From JAWVFM01 sp963843315 (GTDB lineage Bacteria; Actinomycetota; Thermoleophilia; Solirubrobacterales; 70-9): DNA of 64,000 bases. The stretch covers positions 1-64,000 of the forward strand of contig CAWJJU010000001.1 in assembly GCA_963843315.1 (NCBI GenBank), given 5' to 3'. The translations under genes and the position numbers were made by a program. The notes under the pieces were generated by a model, which was not told the DNA's origin, ran no database searches, and worked only from the letters and a program-made list of their open reading frames with translations. Below, piece after piece: positions 7,305 through 16,513 of this stretch. The stretch's first letter is position 1. Each line of letters starts with the position of its first letter.

Positions 7305-7702
7305 GCCGGCAGCAGCGTTTCGCCCCTGCAGGTCTTGCCGCCGACCTTTCGCGGCTTGAGGGAGAGCTTGTACGCGCCGAGGGGGTTGCCGTTGTGGGTG
7401 AAGGCGCCGATCGCGTCGAATCCGCCATGCGTTCCGGTCGTGCCGGCGCCATAGAGCCTGAACTTGCCCTCGGTTTCGTAGATGCCCTTCACGACGACCT
7501 TCCGCTTCGCCAGGCAGGCAGCCTTCTTCGACTCGACGTGCCCGAACACGTATGAGTCCTGCCCCGGAGCGAGCGGGTTGTTCAGCTGGCCCGCCCCGTC
7601 GATCACCACATGGCTCGCGATGCCGCCGGCCGCGTAAGCGCCGCCGGCGACGAGGCCCGCCAAGGCCAAGAACCCGACCACCGCGGCCACCGCCATCTTC
7701 AC
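7301..7702 (-). CDS. Small exported protein, tandem paralogue 1
   Basis: A protein of 133 residues with signal peptide MKMAVAAVVGFLALAGLVAG, then a domain with two Cys (KKAACLAKRKVVVKGIYETE and GGKTCRGETLL), as in the downstream paralogue. The spaced Cys suggest one extracellular disulfide. The motif AY-K-LSL-PRKV parallels AAQLSVVPKDI in its twin. No known domain recognised. Confidence 0.75.
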   Translation of the reverse strand: MKMAVAAVVGFLALAGLVAGGAYAAGGIASHVVIDGAGQLNNPLAPGQDSYVFGHVESKKAACLAKRKVVVKGIYETEGKFRLYGAGTTGTHGGFDAIGAFTHNGNPLGAYKLSLKPRKVGGKTCRGETLLPA

Positions 7703-7752
7703 TTCAGCTTGCCCTCCCGGAGCACAGCGCTGAACCTATCGCATCGCGCTCG

Positions 7753-9212
7753 CTATGCGGCTACGCGCTGGCGCTCGGATGGGGAATCGATCGCCGGCAG
7801 GCGAGTGGCTTCGCCGGCCCCGCCCTCGGCCCCCCGTCGCCCTGGGACGGCGACGGCGAAGCCGAGGGCGGCGACGAGTGCCACCACGCACATCGAGAAC
7901 GCGAGGGTGAAGCCGTGGTTCGTCGGCAGCCCGCTGCCGACGACGCTGCCGGCCAGCAGCGTCGCCGCCACCTGGCCGCCGAAGGCGCCGCCCAGGGTTC
8001 GCGTGACCGCGTTCATTCCGGTGGCCACCCCGGTCTGCTCCTGGCGGACGTTCTCGACGATCAGGTTGGCCATCGCCGAGAACGACAGGCCGATGCCGAT
8101 GCCGAGCAGGCCGGCCGCGACGTACACCTCGATCTCGGCGCTGCGGCTGATAACGAGCAGCAGGTAGGCCGCAAGGGCGAAGACCGTCCCCCCGATCAGC
8201 GCTCCGCGTGAGCCGATGCGCCGCTCGAACACCCCCGCCATCTGGCCGACGACGGTGATCGCGATGGTGGCGGGCAGCAGGAACAGCCCGGCGACGGTCG
8301 CCGAAGCGCCGAACCCGTAACCGGTGCCGGCCGGCTCCTGGACGAACTCGGGGATCAGGATGAACGACGAGTACATCCCGACGCCGATCAGGAACGCGAC
8401 CGTGTTGGTGGTCCAGACGCCGCGAATGGACATCATCCGCATGTCGACCAGGGGCTCGCGAGAGCGAAGCTCCTCGCGGACCCACGCGAGCGTGATCAGC
8501 GCGCCAACGGCGAAGCAGGCCGAGGGTCTTGGGCGAGCCCCAGCCCCAGGTGCTGGTCTCCGTGATCGCGAGCAGCATCCCGGAGATGCCCAGGGTCATC
8601 AGGCCGGCGGCGCGGTAGTTCGACCTCGCCCGGCGTCTTGAGGGGCGACTCCGGGATGAAGAGCTTGGTCATCAGGGCGGTCGCCGCGATCATCACCAGC
8701 GGAAACCAGAACAGCCAATGGTAGGAGAGGTGCTCGCGTCACGACGCCGGCGAAGACGACGCCGGCGCCGCCGCCGATCCCGAGCAGCGACGACACCAGG
8801 CCGATGGCGCCCGGGCACGCGCTCGCTCGGGAGCTCGTCGCGGATGATCGAGAAGGCGAGCGGGAAGATGCCGCCGCCGACGCCCTGGATAACGCGGCCC
8901 ACGAGCATGAGGGTCAGCGACGAGGCGATCGCGGAGACGAAGGTGCCGATCCCGAGCAGGGCGAGCACGATCAGAAGCAGCCGCTCCTTGCCGTACATGT
9001 CGCCGAGCCGCCCGATGATGGGAGTCGTCACGGAGGCGCTCAAAAGGAAGGCGGTCAGGACCCAGCCGACCGAGCTCTCGCTGGTGTGCAGGGACTCCTG
9101 GATCTGCGGCAGCGCCGGCACGACCAGCGACTGCAGCAGCGCATACGCGATCCCGCCGAGCGAGAGGACCGCGAGGATCGTCCGCGGGCTTGGGTTCTGC
9201 GTTGCCGCTCAC
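7753..9212 (-). pseudogene. MFS drug-efflux transporter (DHA2/EmrB-QacA type), multiply frameshifted
   Basis: Joined across frames, the locus encodes a 14-helix drug:H+ antiporter of about 480 residues. It starts at GTG 9212 (MSGNAEPKPADDP) and continues ILAVLSLGGIAYALLQSLVV, then PALPQIQESLHTSESSVGWV, then RLGDMYGKERLLL (motif A), VGRVIQGVGGGIFPLAFSII (motif C region) and a long C-terminal half that is intact below 8442. Frame changes fall near 9180, 8825, 8730, 8640 and 8520. Five slips in 700 bases are unlike the perfect reading in the next 10 kb, so consensus error is a serious alternative to decay. It diverges from a MarR gene, the usual repressor of such pumps. Confidence 0.75.
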
Positions 9213-9224
9213 GATTCGATGACT

Positions 9225-9247
9225 GTAGCAGATGCGTTTGTTGCTAC
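9225..9247. promoter_or_regulatory. Putative MarR operator between efflux pump and regulator
   Basis: GTAGCA (9225-9230) and TGCTAC (9242-9247) form an inverted repeat in the 66-base divergent intergenic region. A second dyad, TACCA and TGGTA, overlaps it at about 9245-9267. The region is AT-rich relative to its surroundings, consistent with promoters for both genes and MarR control. Confidence 0.4.
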
Positions 9248-9278
9248 CAACGCTTTTGTCTGTGGTAACTTTCGGTGC

Positions 9279-9785
9279 ATGGCAACCGGCACCGAGATGG
9301 AGCTTGGCACCCCTGCCGGGATCACCCAGCGATGGCCCACCCTGCTGATGGTCAAGCTAGGGCGGATCACGATGCACCGCTTCACGCAGGCCCTCCTCCC
9401 CCACGGCCTGAAGCCCCGCCAGCTCGCGGCCCTGATCGAGCTCCGCGACCACGGCGAACTCTCACAGCAGGCGCTGTGCGGCCGCCTTCACGTCGACCCG
9501 ACGAACCTCGTCGAGGTGCTCAACGAGCTCGAGGACCACGGCTACGCGACCCGGCGGCGCGACCCCGAGGACCGGCGCCGTCACCGCGTCGTCGTGACGA
9601 AGAAGGGCCTGGCCGTGATCGACAAGGTCAGCGCCACCATGGACGAGGTCGAGGGCGAGCTGCTCGCCGACCTCGACGCCGCCGAGCGCGAGGCGCTCGA
9701 GGCCCTTCTGCACTCCATCTGGGAGCGCGCGGGCGGTTACGACGCCTATTCCGAGGTCGCGGCGGCCGAGGAAAAGCCCACCTAG
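9279..9785 (+). CDS. MarR-family transcriptional regulator
   Basis: A protein of 168 residues from ATG 9279. The winged-helix core is visible: ALIELRDHGELSQQALCGRL, then HVDPTNLVEVLNELEDHGYA (recognition helix), then TRRRDPEDRRRHRVVVTKKG (wing), with long dimerisation helices at both ends. The D-x-R-R motif in the wing is the family signature. The gene diverges from the MFS pump at 7753-9212 with dyads between them, so it most likely represses the pump and itself until a phenolic or drug ligand binds. Confidence 0.88.
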   Translation: MATGTEMELGTPAGITQRWPTLLMVKLGRITMHRFTQALLPHGLKPRQLAALIELRDHGELSQQALCGRLHVDPTNLVEVLNELEDHGYATRRRDPEDRRRHRVVVTKKGLAVIDKVSATMDEVEGELLADLDAAEREALEALLHSIWERAGGYDAYSEVAAAEEKPT

Positions 9786-9829
9786 CCGGCACGCCGGTTA
9801 CGACCGGGGCCGCCCCTAGGGTGCCGCCC

Positions 9830-9997
9830 ATGAAGTGCAGTCGCTGCGGTGCGGCGATCCCCTGCCCCACCGGCTGGCACGGACCCTCCTCGGGGCTTGC
9901 GATCGTGATGGTCGCGTGCCCGGCGTGCAGCGCGGTGTCGGGAGCGCTGCGCTCGAGCACCGATGCTCCGGCGCCCGCGCAGAAGCGCGCGGCCTGA
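9830..9997 (+). CDS. Small Cys-rich protein (zinc-ribbon-like), 55 residues
   Basis: MKCSRCGAAIPCPTGWHG and VACPACSAVSGALRSS give two CxxC knuckles plus one extra Cys about 30 residues apart, the spacing of a small zinc ribbon. It lies 44 bases after the MarR stop on the same strand. A GGGTGCC stretch precedes the ATG but there is no strong Shine-Dalgarno. Possibly a stand-alone metal-binding protein; function unknown. Confidence 0.5.
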   Translation: MKCSRCGAAIPCPTGWHGPSSGLAIVMVACPACSAVSGALRSSTDAPAPAQKRAA

Positions 9998-10007
9998 TCG
10001 CCCTCGC

Positions 10008-13000
10008 CTAGCGAACGCGCGTGACGCGCAGCGCGGAGACGTTCCCCGCGTCGTCGATCGATCGCACTGCGACGTACCGCAGTCCAGCCTTGGCAACGAC
10101 GAGTGCCTCGCGCGATCCCGACGAACCGGGCTTCGGCCCCCTCACGCGTGTCGCACGTGAGACGTGGTCCGGATCGATGGGGTGCTTCGAGACATAGACC
10201 TCATACTTGTCCGCCTTGCCCTCCACCCCGTCGTCGCCGGGGGCCCGCCAGGCGACGTGGGTCTTGCCGTGATGACGTCTGGCGATCAACTTGCCCACGA
10301 CGGCAGGCCGGCGGGTGTCGCTTCCGTAGAGGCTCGAGTTGCGCTCGTCGTGGTGGTAGTGCCACCACTGGTCGTTGCGCCGCGCGGAGCCCTTGACCAT
10401 CCAGACGAACAGGGAGCCCTCGCGGGTTCCGTAGGCGAAGCGGTCGTGCCCGTCGTCTCCGGCGTCACCGAGGACGCCGCTGAACGAGGGCCACTGGCCG
10501 GTGAACTTCGGGAAGCCGGGCGCCTCTCCCCCGCTCGGCAGGTACGCGTGGATCCAGCCCGAGTCGTTGGAGTCGACCACGGCGCGCTCGTTGCCGCTGG
10601 ACAGCGGCACGACCAGCGGCGCCACGAAGAACGGGAAGCCGTCCTGAAGCCGCGGGAAGCCCGACACCGGCGAGCCCGACGCGACGTCCCAGGCGTCCTC
10701 GTAGACCTGCGGCAGCTCGGCCTTGGTCGCGTCGAGCGCGCCCGGCAGCGACGTCGCGCCGGCGACGCTCTGCACGTAGCTCGGCGAGCCCGAGCCCAGG
10801 ATGTCGCCCAGCGCGGCCTGCCCCGTTAGCCCGATGACCAGGGGGTCGCCCGAGTAGTAGGGAGGCATCGCCTGGCAGTCCGACGAGGCGCAACCCGGGC
10901 TGAGCGACTTGAAGACGGATCCGTTCGCGTTGAGCGCCACCGGGGCGCCGGTCACGGCCCCGGTCAGCACCCGCAGCGTTCCGGTCCCGTCGAGGTCACC
11001 GATGGCCGGGGGCGTCGAGCCCTCCTCGACGAAGTCGATCGACTGGTCGTAGCAGCCGCCGATGGAGCTGAGGCTCACCGGCCAGCCCGGCATGTAGGGC
11101 CCGCCCGCGTGGTTGTTGCCGTCGGGCCAGATCCCGTAGACGAAGGTGTGATGGCCGGAGGTGTTCAGGCACTCGGTGCTGGGAACGAACACCTGCGGCG
11201 TGCCGGTCCCGGCGACGTCGCCCACCGCGGCCCCGGAGATCAGTTTGGTGTCGTGGATGTAGTCCGTCGGCCCCGAGCCGGAGAGGTACGACGACGGCAG
11301 CTGCACCTTCACCGGCCAGCCGGGAACCGGTTTGCCGTTGGGCTTCCAGGCGTACTCGTAGCCGTCGTAGGCCGACATCAGAACGTCCAGGCGGCCGTTG
11401 CCCTGAAGGTCGGCGAGCACCGGGGCCGAGAGGTTGCCGCGCGACGGCAGCCGGCCGTGGCGGGTCCCGGAACGGGGGGTGGGCACCGGCAGCGAGGCGA
11501 ACTTCGACTTCGAGTGAACGGGGAAGCCCTTCAGGAGCTTGCCGTCCTGGTCCCAGGCGTAGACGTAGGCGTTGGAGGTCGTCGCCACCACGTCGAGCCG
11601 CCCGTCGCCGTCGAGATCGCCGACCGCCACCCCGCTCACCGGATCTCGTGCGTCGCGCAGCCCGGCGTTGCTCTCATACGACTTCGCCGGGTAGTTCTGC
11701 GGCTCCGTCGGGTCGATCGCGCGGATCGGCCGGGTACTCACCGGGAACCCGGGGACCTCGCCGCCGTTCGGGCGCAGCGCGTCGACCGTGCCGTCGTAGG
11801 TGCCGTACACGAGGTCCTGCTGGCGGCGGCCCTCCACGTCGGCGTAGCTGGGAGCGGCGCTGAGCTCGGTGCCGATGGACTTGGGGAAGCCCTTCAGCAG
11901 CTTCGGATCGTGGCGGGCGTTGAACGTCCGGCGGTCCTCGGCCTTCAGGCCGTTGCCGTCGACCGCCCGCACGCGCAGCGTCACCGCGTACTGCTCGGTG
12001 CCGTCGGGCGGAAGCGTCGAGCCCGGGCTCTTCGCGGCGTAGGAGTGCGGGATCTGGCTGAGGTCGAGCTTGCCGAGCAGCCCGTGCTTCGACCCCTTCC
12101 CCTTGCTGACCGTCTTGAAGTCGGAGTCGCCGGGGTTGGGGCCGAGCGCCCACTCGAGTGTCCAGCGCACGCCCTTCGAGCGCCAGGCGCTGGGGGTGAT
12201 GTCACCACGGATCGGCAGGGTCGCCTGGCGCTGCGGGTCGACGTACGCGAACCAGTGCGGAGAGGACAGGGTGACGCTGGGTGGAACGCGCCCGGCCAGG
12301 ACCAGGTGCGTGGCGGCGCCGATGTTGGGCCGCCCGTAGCCGTACTGGGCCGACCAGTTGGTGTGGGTGGCGTTCGTGTGGCTGTCGGGGTTCCCCGGCC
12401 ACTGCCCGGTGAGCGACGGCGTCTGCGTCTGGGGGATGACCGGGCTCGCCGTGTCCATCATCGTCTGCTTGATCTCGTCGGGCGTCAGCAGCCGCGGGAT
12501 CTTCCCCGCCGCCTTCGCCTGCACCGCGGCGGACTGCACCATCGCGAGCATCCCGGCCTGGAACGGGGTCGCGCCGGAGGTCGAGTTGCCCTCCCCCGAG
12601 AAGACGTTGTGGGTGCCGTAGCTCGTGACGTTGGAGCGCTGGCGGAAGGTCTGTGTCGCCGCGCCGCCCGGGTCCTGGGTCAGCGAGTTCCCCGGCAGGG
12701 CGTGGTCGTAGAGCATCCCGTCGGTGTGGTCGGTGGAGTCGAAGTCGTTGGAGTCCATCGACAGGGCGACGCCGTGGCGGTAGGCATAGTCAACGGCCTC
12801 GCGGGCGAAGCTCGTGTACGTGTAGGAGACGACGACCGAGCTGATCACCTTGGCGCCGGCGTCGGTGGCGTACAGGATCGCCGGCGCGAGCTGATCGGAG
12901 CGGCCGATCGCCTCGGCGCCCTGCTTGATCGGCATCACCCGGCAGCGCGCGCACACGCCCTCGGCGGCGTAGCCGTTCCCGAACTCGCCTCCCAGGTCGC

Positions 13001-13922
13001 CGATCAGGCCAGGCGCGTGGCTGTAGTCCTGATCGTCGGTCTGGGGGTCGTTGGTGTTGCGCTGGGTGTTCCAGCCGCTGACGTCGTTTGGGTAGCCGTT
13101 GCCGTCGTTGTCGAAGCGCCCGCCGTCGGGGCAATTGCCCAGCTCGCCGTCGCTGATCCGGCAGTGGCCGAACACGGCGATGAGGTCCTCGGGCGAGAGG
13201 TAGGGGGTCTCCGTGCTGTTGATGTCGACGGAGTTCAGGTAGTCGTGCTGCCCGTCGGACAGGCAGCTGCGGGTCGTGCCCTCCTCGAACTTGGCGAAGG
13301 GCGACGTCGCGCCCGGGCATTCCGGGTTCACCCGCGGGTCGTGCACGTAATCGCGGATGTCGAAGCGGCCGTTGCCGTCGAGGTCGTAGGTCCCCTGGTC
13401 CTGGCCCGCGGCGTTCTCCGGGTACGGCAGCTCGCCCTTGTTCAGGTAGATGTTGTCGAGCGCGTCCTTCACCCCGTTGTTGGAGTAGTTGACGCCGCCC
13501 TCGATGTAGGCGACGACGATCTTGGGGCTGCCCTCGTTGCCCTGTGCCCAGGCCCCCGTGATGTTGACGCCGGCGGCGTGCTCGGGATCGGTGGCGTTGC
13601 GCGCCCAGCACGGCAGGCCCCCGTCCGGGTGCGGCTGGTCGGCCGTGCTCCCGCCGGGGGCGAGGCAGGTGTCGCCCACCAGCGGGCCGTAGAACTGCCA
13701 GGCCTCGTTGTCCGTGCACCCGCTCACGGGATCCTGCGATTCGCAGCCGGCGAATAGAGGGTCGTCCGGATAGTCGGCGGGCTGAAGCTTCGGGCCGCTC
13801 GGCAGCTGCCATGCGGGGTGCGCCGAGGTGGAGCCCCCGGCGAGCGCCGGCAACAGCAGCGCCGCGGTCAAGAGCACCGCCGATGCCACTCCTAGCCGCA
13901 CACGCGACTGCAACCTGCCCAC
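10008..13922 (-). CDS. Large exported subtilase-like (S8) protein with FG-GAP repeats
   Basis: A protein of 1304 residues. A signal peptide (VRLGVASAVLLTAALLLPAL) precedes a subtilase-like region of about 450 residues, then a beta-sandwich, several FG-GAP/VCBS-type repeats (VAVGDLDGDGRLDVVATT, PVLADLQGNGRLDVLMSA, PPAIGDLDGTGTLRVLTG) and a C-terminal FN3-like domain (KYEVYVSKHPIDPDHVS). The His region (DYSHAPGLIGDLGGEFGNGY) and Ser region (GNSTSGATPFQAGMLAMV) follow subtilases. The first catalytic strand reads IVVAYIEGGVNYSNNG, with Glu-Gly-Gly where Asp-Thr-Gly is expected, so activity is doubtful. Many Asn/Asp-rich loops suggest calcium binding. Probably an extracellular or cell-surface protein. 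Confidence 0.8.
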   Translation of the reverse strand: MGRLQSRVRLGVASAVLLTAALLLPALAGGSTSAHPAWQLPSGPKLQPADYPDDPLFAGCESQDPVSGCTDNEAWQFYGPLVGDTCLAPGGSTADQPHPDGGLPCWARNATDPEHAAGVNITGAWAQGNEGSPKIVVAYIEGGVNYSNNGVKDALDNIYLNKGELPYPENAAGQDQGTYDLDGNGRFDIRDYVHDPRVNPECPGATSPFAKFEEGTTRSCLSDGQHDYLNSVDINSTETPYLSPEDLIAVFGHCRISDGELGNCPDGGRFDNDGNGYPNDVSGWNTQRNTNDPQTDDQDYSHAPGLIGDLGGEFGNGYAAEGVCARCRVMPIKQGAEAIGRSDQLAPAILYATDAGAKVISSVVVSYTYTSFAREAVDYAYRHGVALSMDSNDFDSTDHTDGMLYDHALPGNSLTQDPGGAATQTFRQRSNVTSYGTHNVFSGEGNSTSGATPFQAGMLAMVQSAAVQAKAAGKIPRLLTPDEIKQTMMDTASPVIPQTQTPSLTGQWPGNPDSHTNATHTNWSAQYGYGRPNIGAATHLVLAGRVPPSVTLSSPHWFAYVDPQRQATLPIRGDITPSAWRSKGVRWTLEWALGPNPGDSDFKTVSKGKGSKHGLLGKLDLSQIPHSYAAKSPGSTLPPDGTEQYAVTLRVRAVDGNGLKAEDRRTFNARHDPKLLKGFPKSIGTELSAAPSYADVEGRRQQDLVYGTYDGTVDALRPNGGEVPGFPVSTRPIRAIDPTEPQNYPAKSYESNAGLRDARDPVSGVAVGDLDGDGRLDVVATTSNAYVYAWDQDGKLLKGFPVHSKSKFASLPVPTPRSGTRHGRLPSRGNLSAPVLADLQGNGRLDVLMSAYDGYEYAWKPNGKPVPGWPVKVQLPSSYLSGSGPTDYIHDTKLISGAAVGDVAGTGTPQVFVPSTECLNTSGHHTFVYGIWPDGNNHAGGPYMPGWPVSLSSIGGCYDQSIDFVEEGSTPPAIGDLDGTGTLRVLTGAVTGAPVALNANGSVFKSLSPGCASSDCQAMPPYYSGDPLVIGLTGQAALGDILGSGSPSYVQSVAGATSLPGALDATKAELPQVYEDAWDVASGSPVSGFPRLQDGFPFFVAPLVVPLSSGNERAVVDSNDSGWIHAYLPSGGEAPGFPKFTGQWPSFSGVLGDAGDDGHDRFAYGTREGSLFVWMVKGSARRNDQWWHYHHDERNSSLYGSDTRRPAVVGKLIARRHHGKTHVAWRAPGDDGVEGKADKYEVYVSKHPIDPDHVSRATRVRGPKPGSSGSREALVVAKAGLRYVAVRSIDDAGNVSALRVTRVR

Positions 13923-13966
13923 GCCGCGAGTCTATTCCTCCGGGCGCTCGCGGTGGTCTGCGGAAG

Positions 13967-15334
13967 TCAGTCGGGCAGGGGCCCGGCCGCGGGAAGCGTC
14001 AGCACGAAGGTCGAGCCCCGGCTCGTTCCCTCGGCGAGGACCAGCGTGCCGCCGAGCGCACCCGCCAGGCTCCGCGACAGCGGCAGGCCAAGGCCGGTGC
14101 CGGCGCGATCAGACGTCTGGTTCTCCGAGACCTGCCAAAAGGCTTCGAAGACGCGGCGGCGGTCCGACTCCGCGATGCCGACGCCGGTGTCGGAGACCTC
14201 GAATCGAAAGCGTGAGGTCGTGCTGTCGTAGGAGACCGAGAGCGTCACGCTTCCCTCGTTGGTGAACTTCAGCGCATTGCTCATCAGGTTGCGGAGGACC
14301 TGGCTGAGGATGTGGGGGTCGGTTCGCAGCGGCGGCAGGCTCTCGGGCACGACGGTTCGAAGCTGGACCTCCTCGCCGCGTCGCAGCGCCCGCACCATGC
14401 CGGCGAGCCCGTCGACCACCTCGCCCACGTCGACGGGCTCGAGGTCGGGGCGCATCGAGCCGGCCTCGAACTTCGCCCGGTCGAGCTGGTACTGGACGAT
14501 TCGAACGGCCTCGGCAACGCAGCGGCGGGCGTCCTCGACGTTCTCCTTCATCTGGCCGTCGAGCCCGAAGTCCTGGAGCAGCTCGTCGAGCATCAGGTCG
14601 CCGGCCGTGAGTGGCCCGCGGACCTCGTGCGCCAGCACGTTCATCAGATCCCGGTAGTGCTCGACCGCCCGGCGCAGGTCGTTACCGCGCTCGGTCGCCT
14701 CGTCGAGGAGCTCGCGGACGGTCGCGTTGGCCTCCTCCACCTGGCGGGTGCGGTCGACGACGCGCATCTCGAGGTCCTCCCAAAGCCGCGCGTTGTCCAT
14801 CGCGACCCTGGCGGCGTCGGCAAGCTCCGCAAGGGAATCCAGCTCGTCGGGGGCCGCCGAGTGCGACTCGGCCCAGTACACGCCGAGGGCGCCCACCGGG
14901 GTGACCTCCCCGATGGGGGTCATGACAAGGCTCTTGACGAAGGTCGAGCGATAGGCGTCGTGGGGAACGCGGTCGTCGGCGTACACGTCGGGGACCGCGA
15001 GTGCCCGCGAGTTCTGCATCGCCCAGCCCGCGGCGCATTGGTCGACCGGGAAGCGCCGGCCCTTCCAGAGCGGCTCGACCGAGCTCTCCGCCGCGTAGAG
15101 ACAGGCGTCTTCGGAGCGCAGCACGAATGTCGCGCCCTCGGCCCCGGTCAGGGCCCGGGCCGCCTCGAGCACGATGCTCTCGATCCTCGCCAGCGAGCGC
15201 GCGCTGGCCAGGCGCTTCACCGCTTCGATCAGGATCGGGGTGTGCGCGCGGTTGCGGGCGGCTGCTGCGCGACTCCCGGTCCGGTGCGAGGTTCTCAACA
15301 TCACCAGGGGGCCTCCATGCGAACGCGGCCACAT
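13967..15334 (-). CDS. GAF-domain sensor histidine kinase
   Basis: A protein of 455 residues. A GAF domain covers about residues 35-185 (ALTGAEGATFVLRSEDACLY ... QCAAGWAMQNSRALAVPDVY), followed by a coiled coil and HisKA with the H-box NVLAHEVRGPLT near residue 235. HATPase_c then shows the N-box (NLMSNALKFTNEG), G1 (VSDTGVGIA), F-box (VFEAFWQVSE) and G2 (GTGLGLPLSRSL). No transmembrane segment is seen, so it is a cytoplasmic sensor. No response regulator lies next to it. An internal ATG at MLRTSHRTG is an alternative start 33 bases in. Confidence 0.88.
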   Translation of the reverse strand: MWPRSHGGPLVMLRTSHRTGSRAAAARNRAHTPILIEAVKRLASARSLARIESIVLEAARALTGAEGATFVLRSEDACLYAAESSVEPLWKGRRFPVDQCAAGWAMQNSRALAVPDVYADDRVPHDAYRSTFVKSLVMTPIGEVTPVGALGVYWAESHSAAPDELDSLAELADAARVAMDNARLWEDLEMRVVDRTRQVEEANATVRELLDEATERGNDLRRAVEHYRDLMNVLAHEVRGPLTAGDLMLDELLQDFGLDGQMKENVEDARRCVAEAVRIVQYQLDRAKFEAGSMRPDLEPVDVGEVVDGLAGMVRALRRGEEVQLRTVVPESLPPLRTDPHILSQVLRNLMSNALKFTNEGSVTLSVSYDSTTSRFRFEVSDTGVGIAESDRRRVFEAFWQVSENQTSDRAGTGLGLPLSRSLAGALGGTLVLAEGTSRGSTFVLTLPAAGPLPD

Positions 15335-15401
15335 AAGGGGTGGCCTTATATCTCAGCATGTGTACCACGAAGGGGCGGCGGAGTCGAGGCGAGCTAGGTT
15401 T

Positions 15402-16265
15402 GTGGGCCTGAATCGCCACGCCATCGCATCCGGAGGGATCGTCGTCGCGGCCATCGTCTCGGTCCAGGTGGGGGCGGCACTCGCCACCACGCTGTTCGGC
15501 CGGCTCGAGCCCGAGGGCGCCGTGCTGCTGCGCTCGCTCTTTGCCGCGCTGCTGCTGATTGCGCTCTGGCGGCCGTCGCTTCGGGGCCATACGCGGAGGG
15601 ACTGGCGGCTCGTGATCGCCTACGGCGTGGTCCTCGCCGCGATGAATCTGAGCTTCTACGCCAGCCTCGACCGCATCCCACTCGGGATCGCCGTCACCTT
15701 CGAGTTCGTGGGCCCGCTCGGCGTGGCGATCGCGGGATCGCGGCAGCCGCGCGACGTGGCGTGGGTGCTCCTCGCCGGGGCGGGCATCGCGCTGCTCTCC
15801 CCCGGCATCGGCGGCTCGCTGGACGCCCTCGGGGTGGCCTTCGGGCTGCTCGCGGGCGCGTTCTGGGGCGCCTACATCCTGCTGACCGCTCGGCTCGGCA
15901 GGGCGTTCGAGCGCGGCGACGGAGTCGCGCTCGGGATGTCGATTTCCGCGGCGGTGCTGCTCGCCCCCGGGGTGGCGGTGGGCGGCGCCGACCTGCTCGA
16001 CCCGGGGCTGCTGGCCATCGGCTTCGGCGTCGGCCTGCTGAGCTCGGCCATCCCCTACTCCCTCGAGCTCGAGGCGCTGCGGCGTCTGCCCGCCGCGACG
16101 TTCGGAGTGCTGATGAGCCTGGAGCCGGCCGTCGCCGCCCTGTCGGGCCTGGTCTTCCTGGGCCAGGCCCTCGCCGTCAGGGAGCTGGTCGCGATCGCCT
16201 TCGTGGTCGCCGCGAGCGCGGGGGCGCTGGGCAGCGTGTCGGCGCCCGCACCGGTCGAGGCCTAG
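15402..16265 (+). CDS. EamA/RhtA-like DMT-superfamily exporter
   Basis: A protein of 287 residues from GTG 15402 (VGLNRHAIASGGIVVA). About ten transmembrane helices fall in two EamA repeats. The motif IPLGIAVTFEFVGPLGVAIA in the first half resembles RhtA, the threonine/homoserine exporter. The second half ends with FGVLMSLEPAVAALSGLVFL, the conserved EPA segment of EamA transporters. An upstream in-frame GTG (15360) is possible. The gene diverges from the histidine kinase; substrate is inferred only at family level (amino acid or metabolite export). Confidence 0.82.
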   Translation: MGLNRHAIASGGIVVAAIVSVQVGAALATTLFGRLEPEGAVLLRSLFAALLLIALWRPSLRGHTRRDWRLVIAYGVVLAAMNLSFYASLDRIPLGIAVTFEFVGPLGVAIAGSRQPRDVAWVLLAGAGIALLSPGIGGSLDALGVAFGLLAGAFWGAYILLTARLGRAFERGDGVALGMSISAAVLLAPGVAVGGADLLDPGLLAIGFGVGLLSSAIPYSLELEALRRLPAATFGVLMSLEPAVAALSGLVFLGQALAVRELVAIAFVVAASAGALGSVSAPAPVEA

Positions 16266-16266
16266 C

Positions 16267-16452
16267 CTAGCCGCCCCCGGACCCAGGCTGGCGCGGCTCG
16301 TGGCCCGGGCAGCGCAGCACCGGCAGCCGCGGGTAGCGCGGGTAGGAGGGCTCGGTGCGCGAGCGCTCGCACAGCGAGAACTCCGAACCGCGCGTGTTGC
16401 GCACCAGCCGCTGGTGGCGGCACGAATCGCACAGGCCTGCCGTTGGGGCCAC
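16267..16452 (-). CDS. Small Cys-rich conserved protein, 61 residues
   Basis: From GTG 16452 it reads APTAGLCDSCRHQRLVRNTR, then GSEFSLCERS and a C-terminal LRCPGHEP. The four Cys (CDSC, C, C) probably bind one metal ion. The dense run of conserved-looking residues over the whole length argues that it is real despite its size. It sits tail to tail with the EamA gene, one base from its stop. Function unknown. Confidence 0.6.
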   Translation of the reverse strand: MAPTAGLCDSCRHQRLVRNTRGSEFSLCERSRTEPSYPRYPRLPVLRCPGHEPRQPGSGGG

Positions 16453-16513
16453 GGGCGCAGTATCGCCCCCGGCGGCGCACGGCCAATACTTCACTTTATA
16501 TAGTTGAGGGCCG

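Noticed and set aside
11109..13757. Plus-strand ORF of 882 codons
   Set aside because: Antisense shadow of the subtilase-like gene; composition is Val/Arg/Gly-rich without domains, caused by GC-rich third positions.
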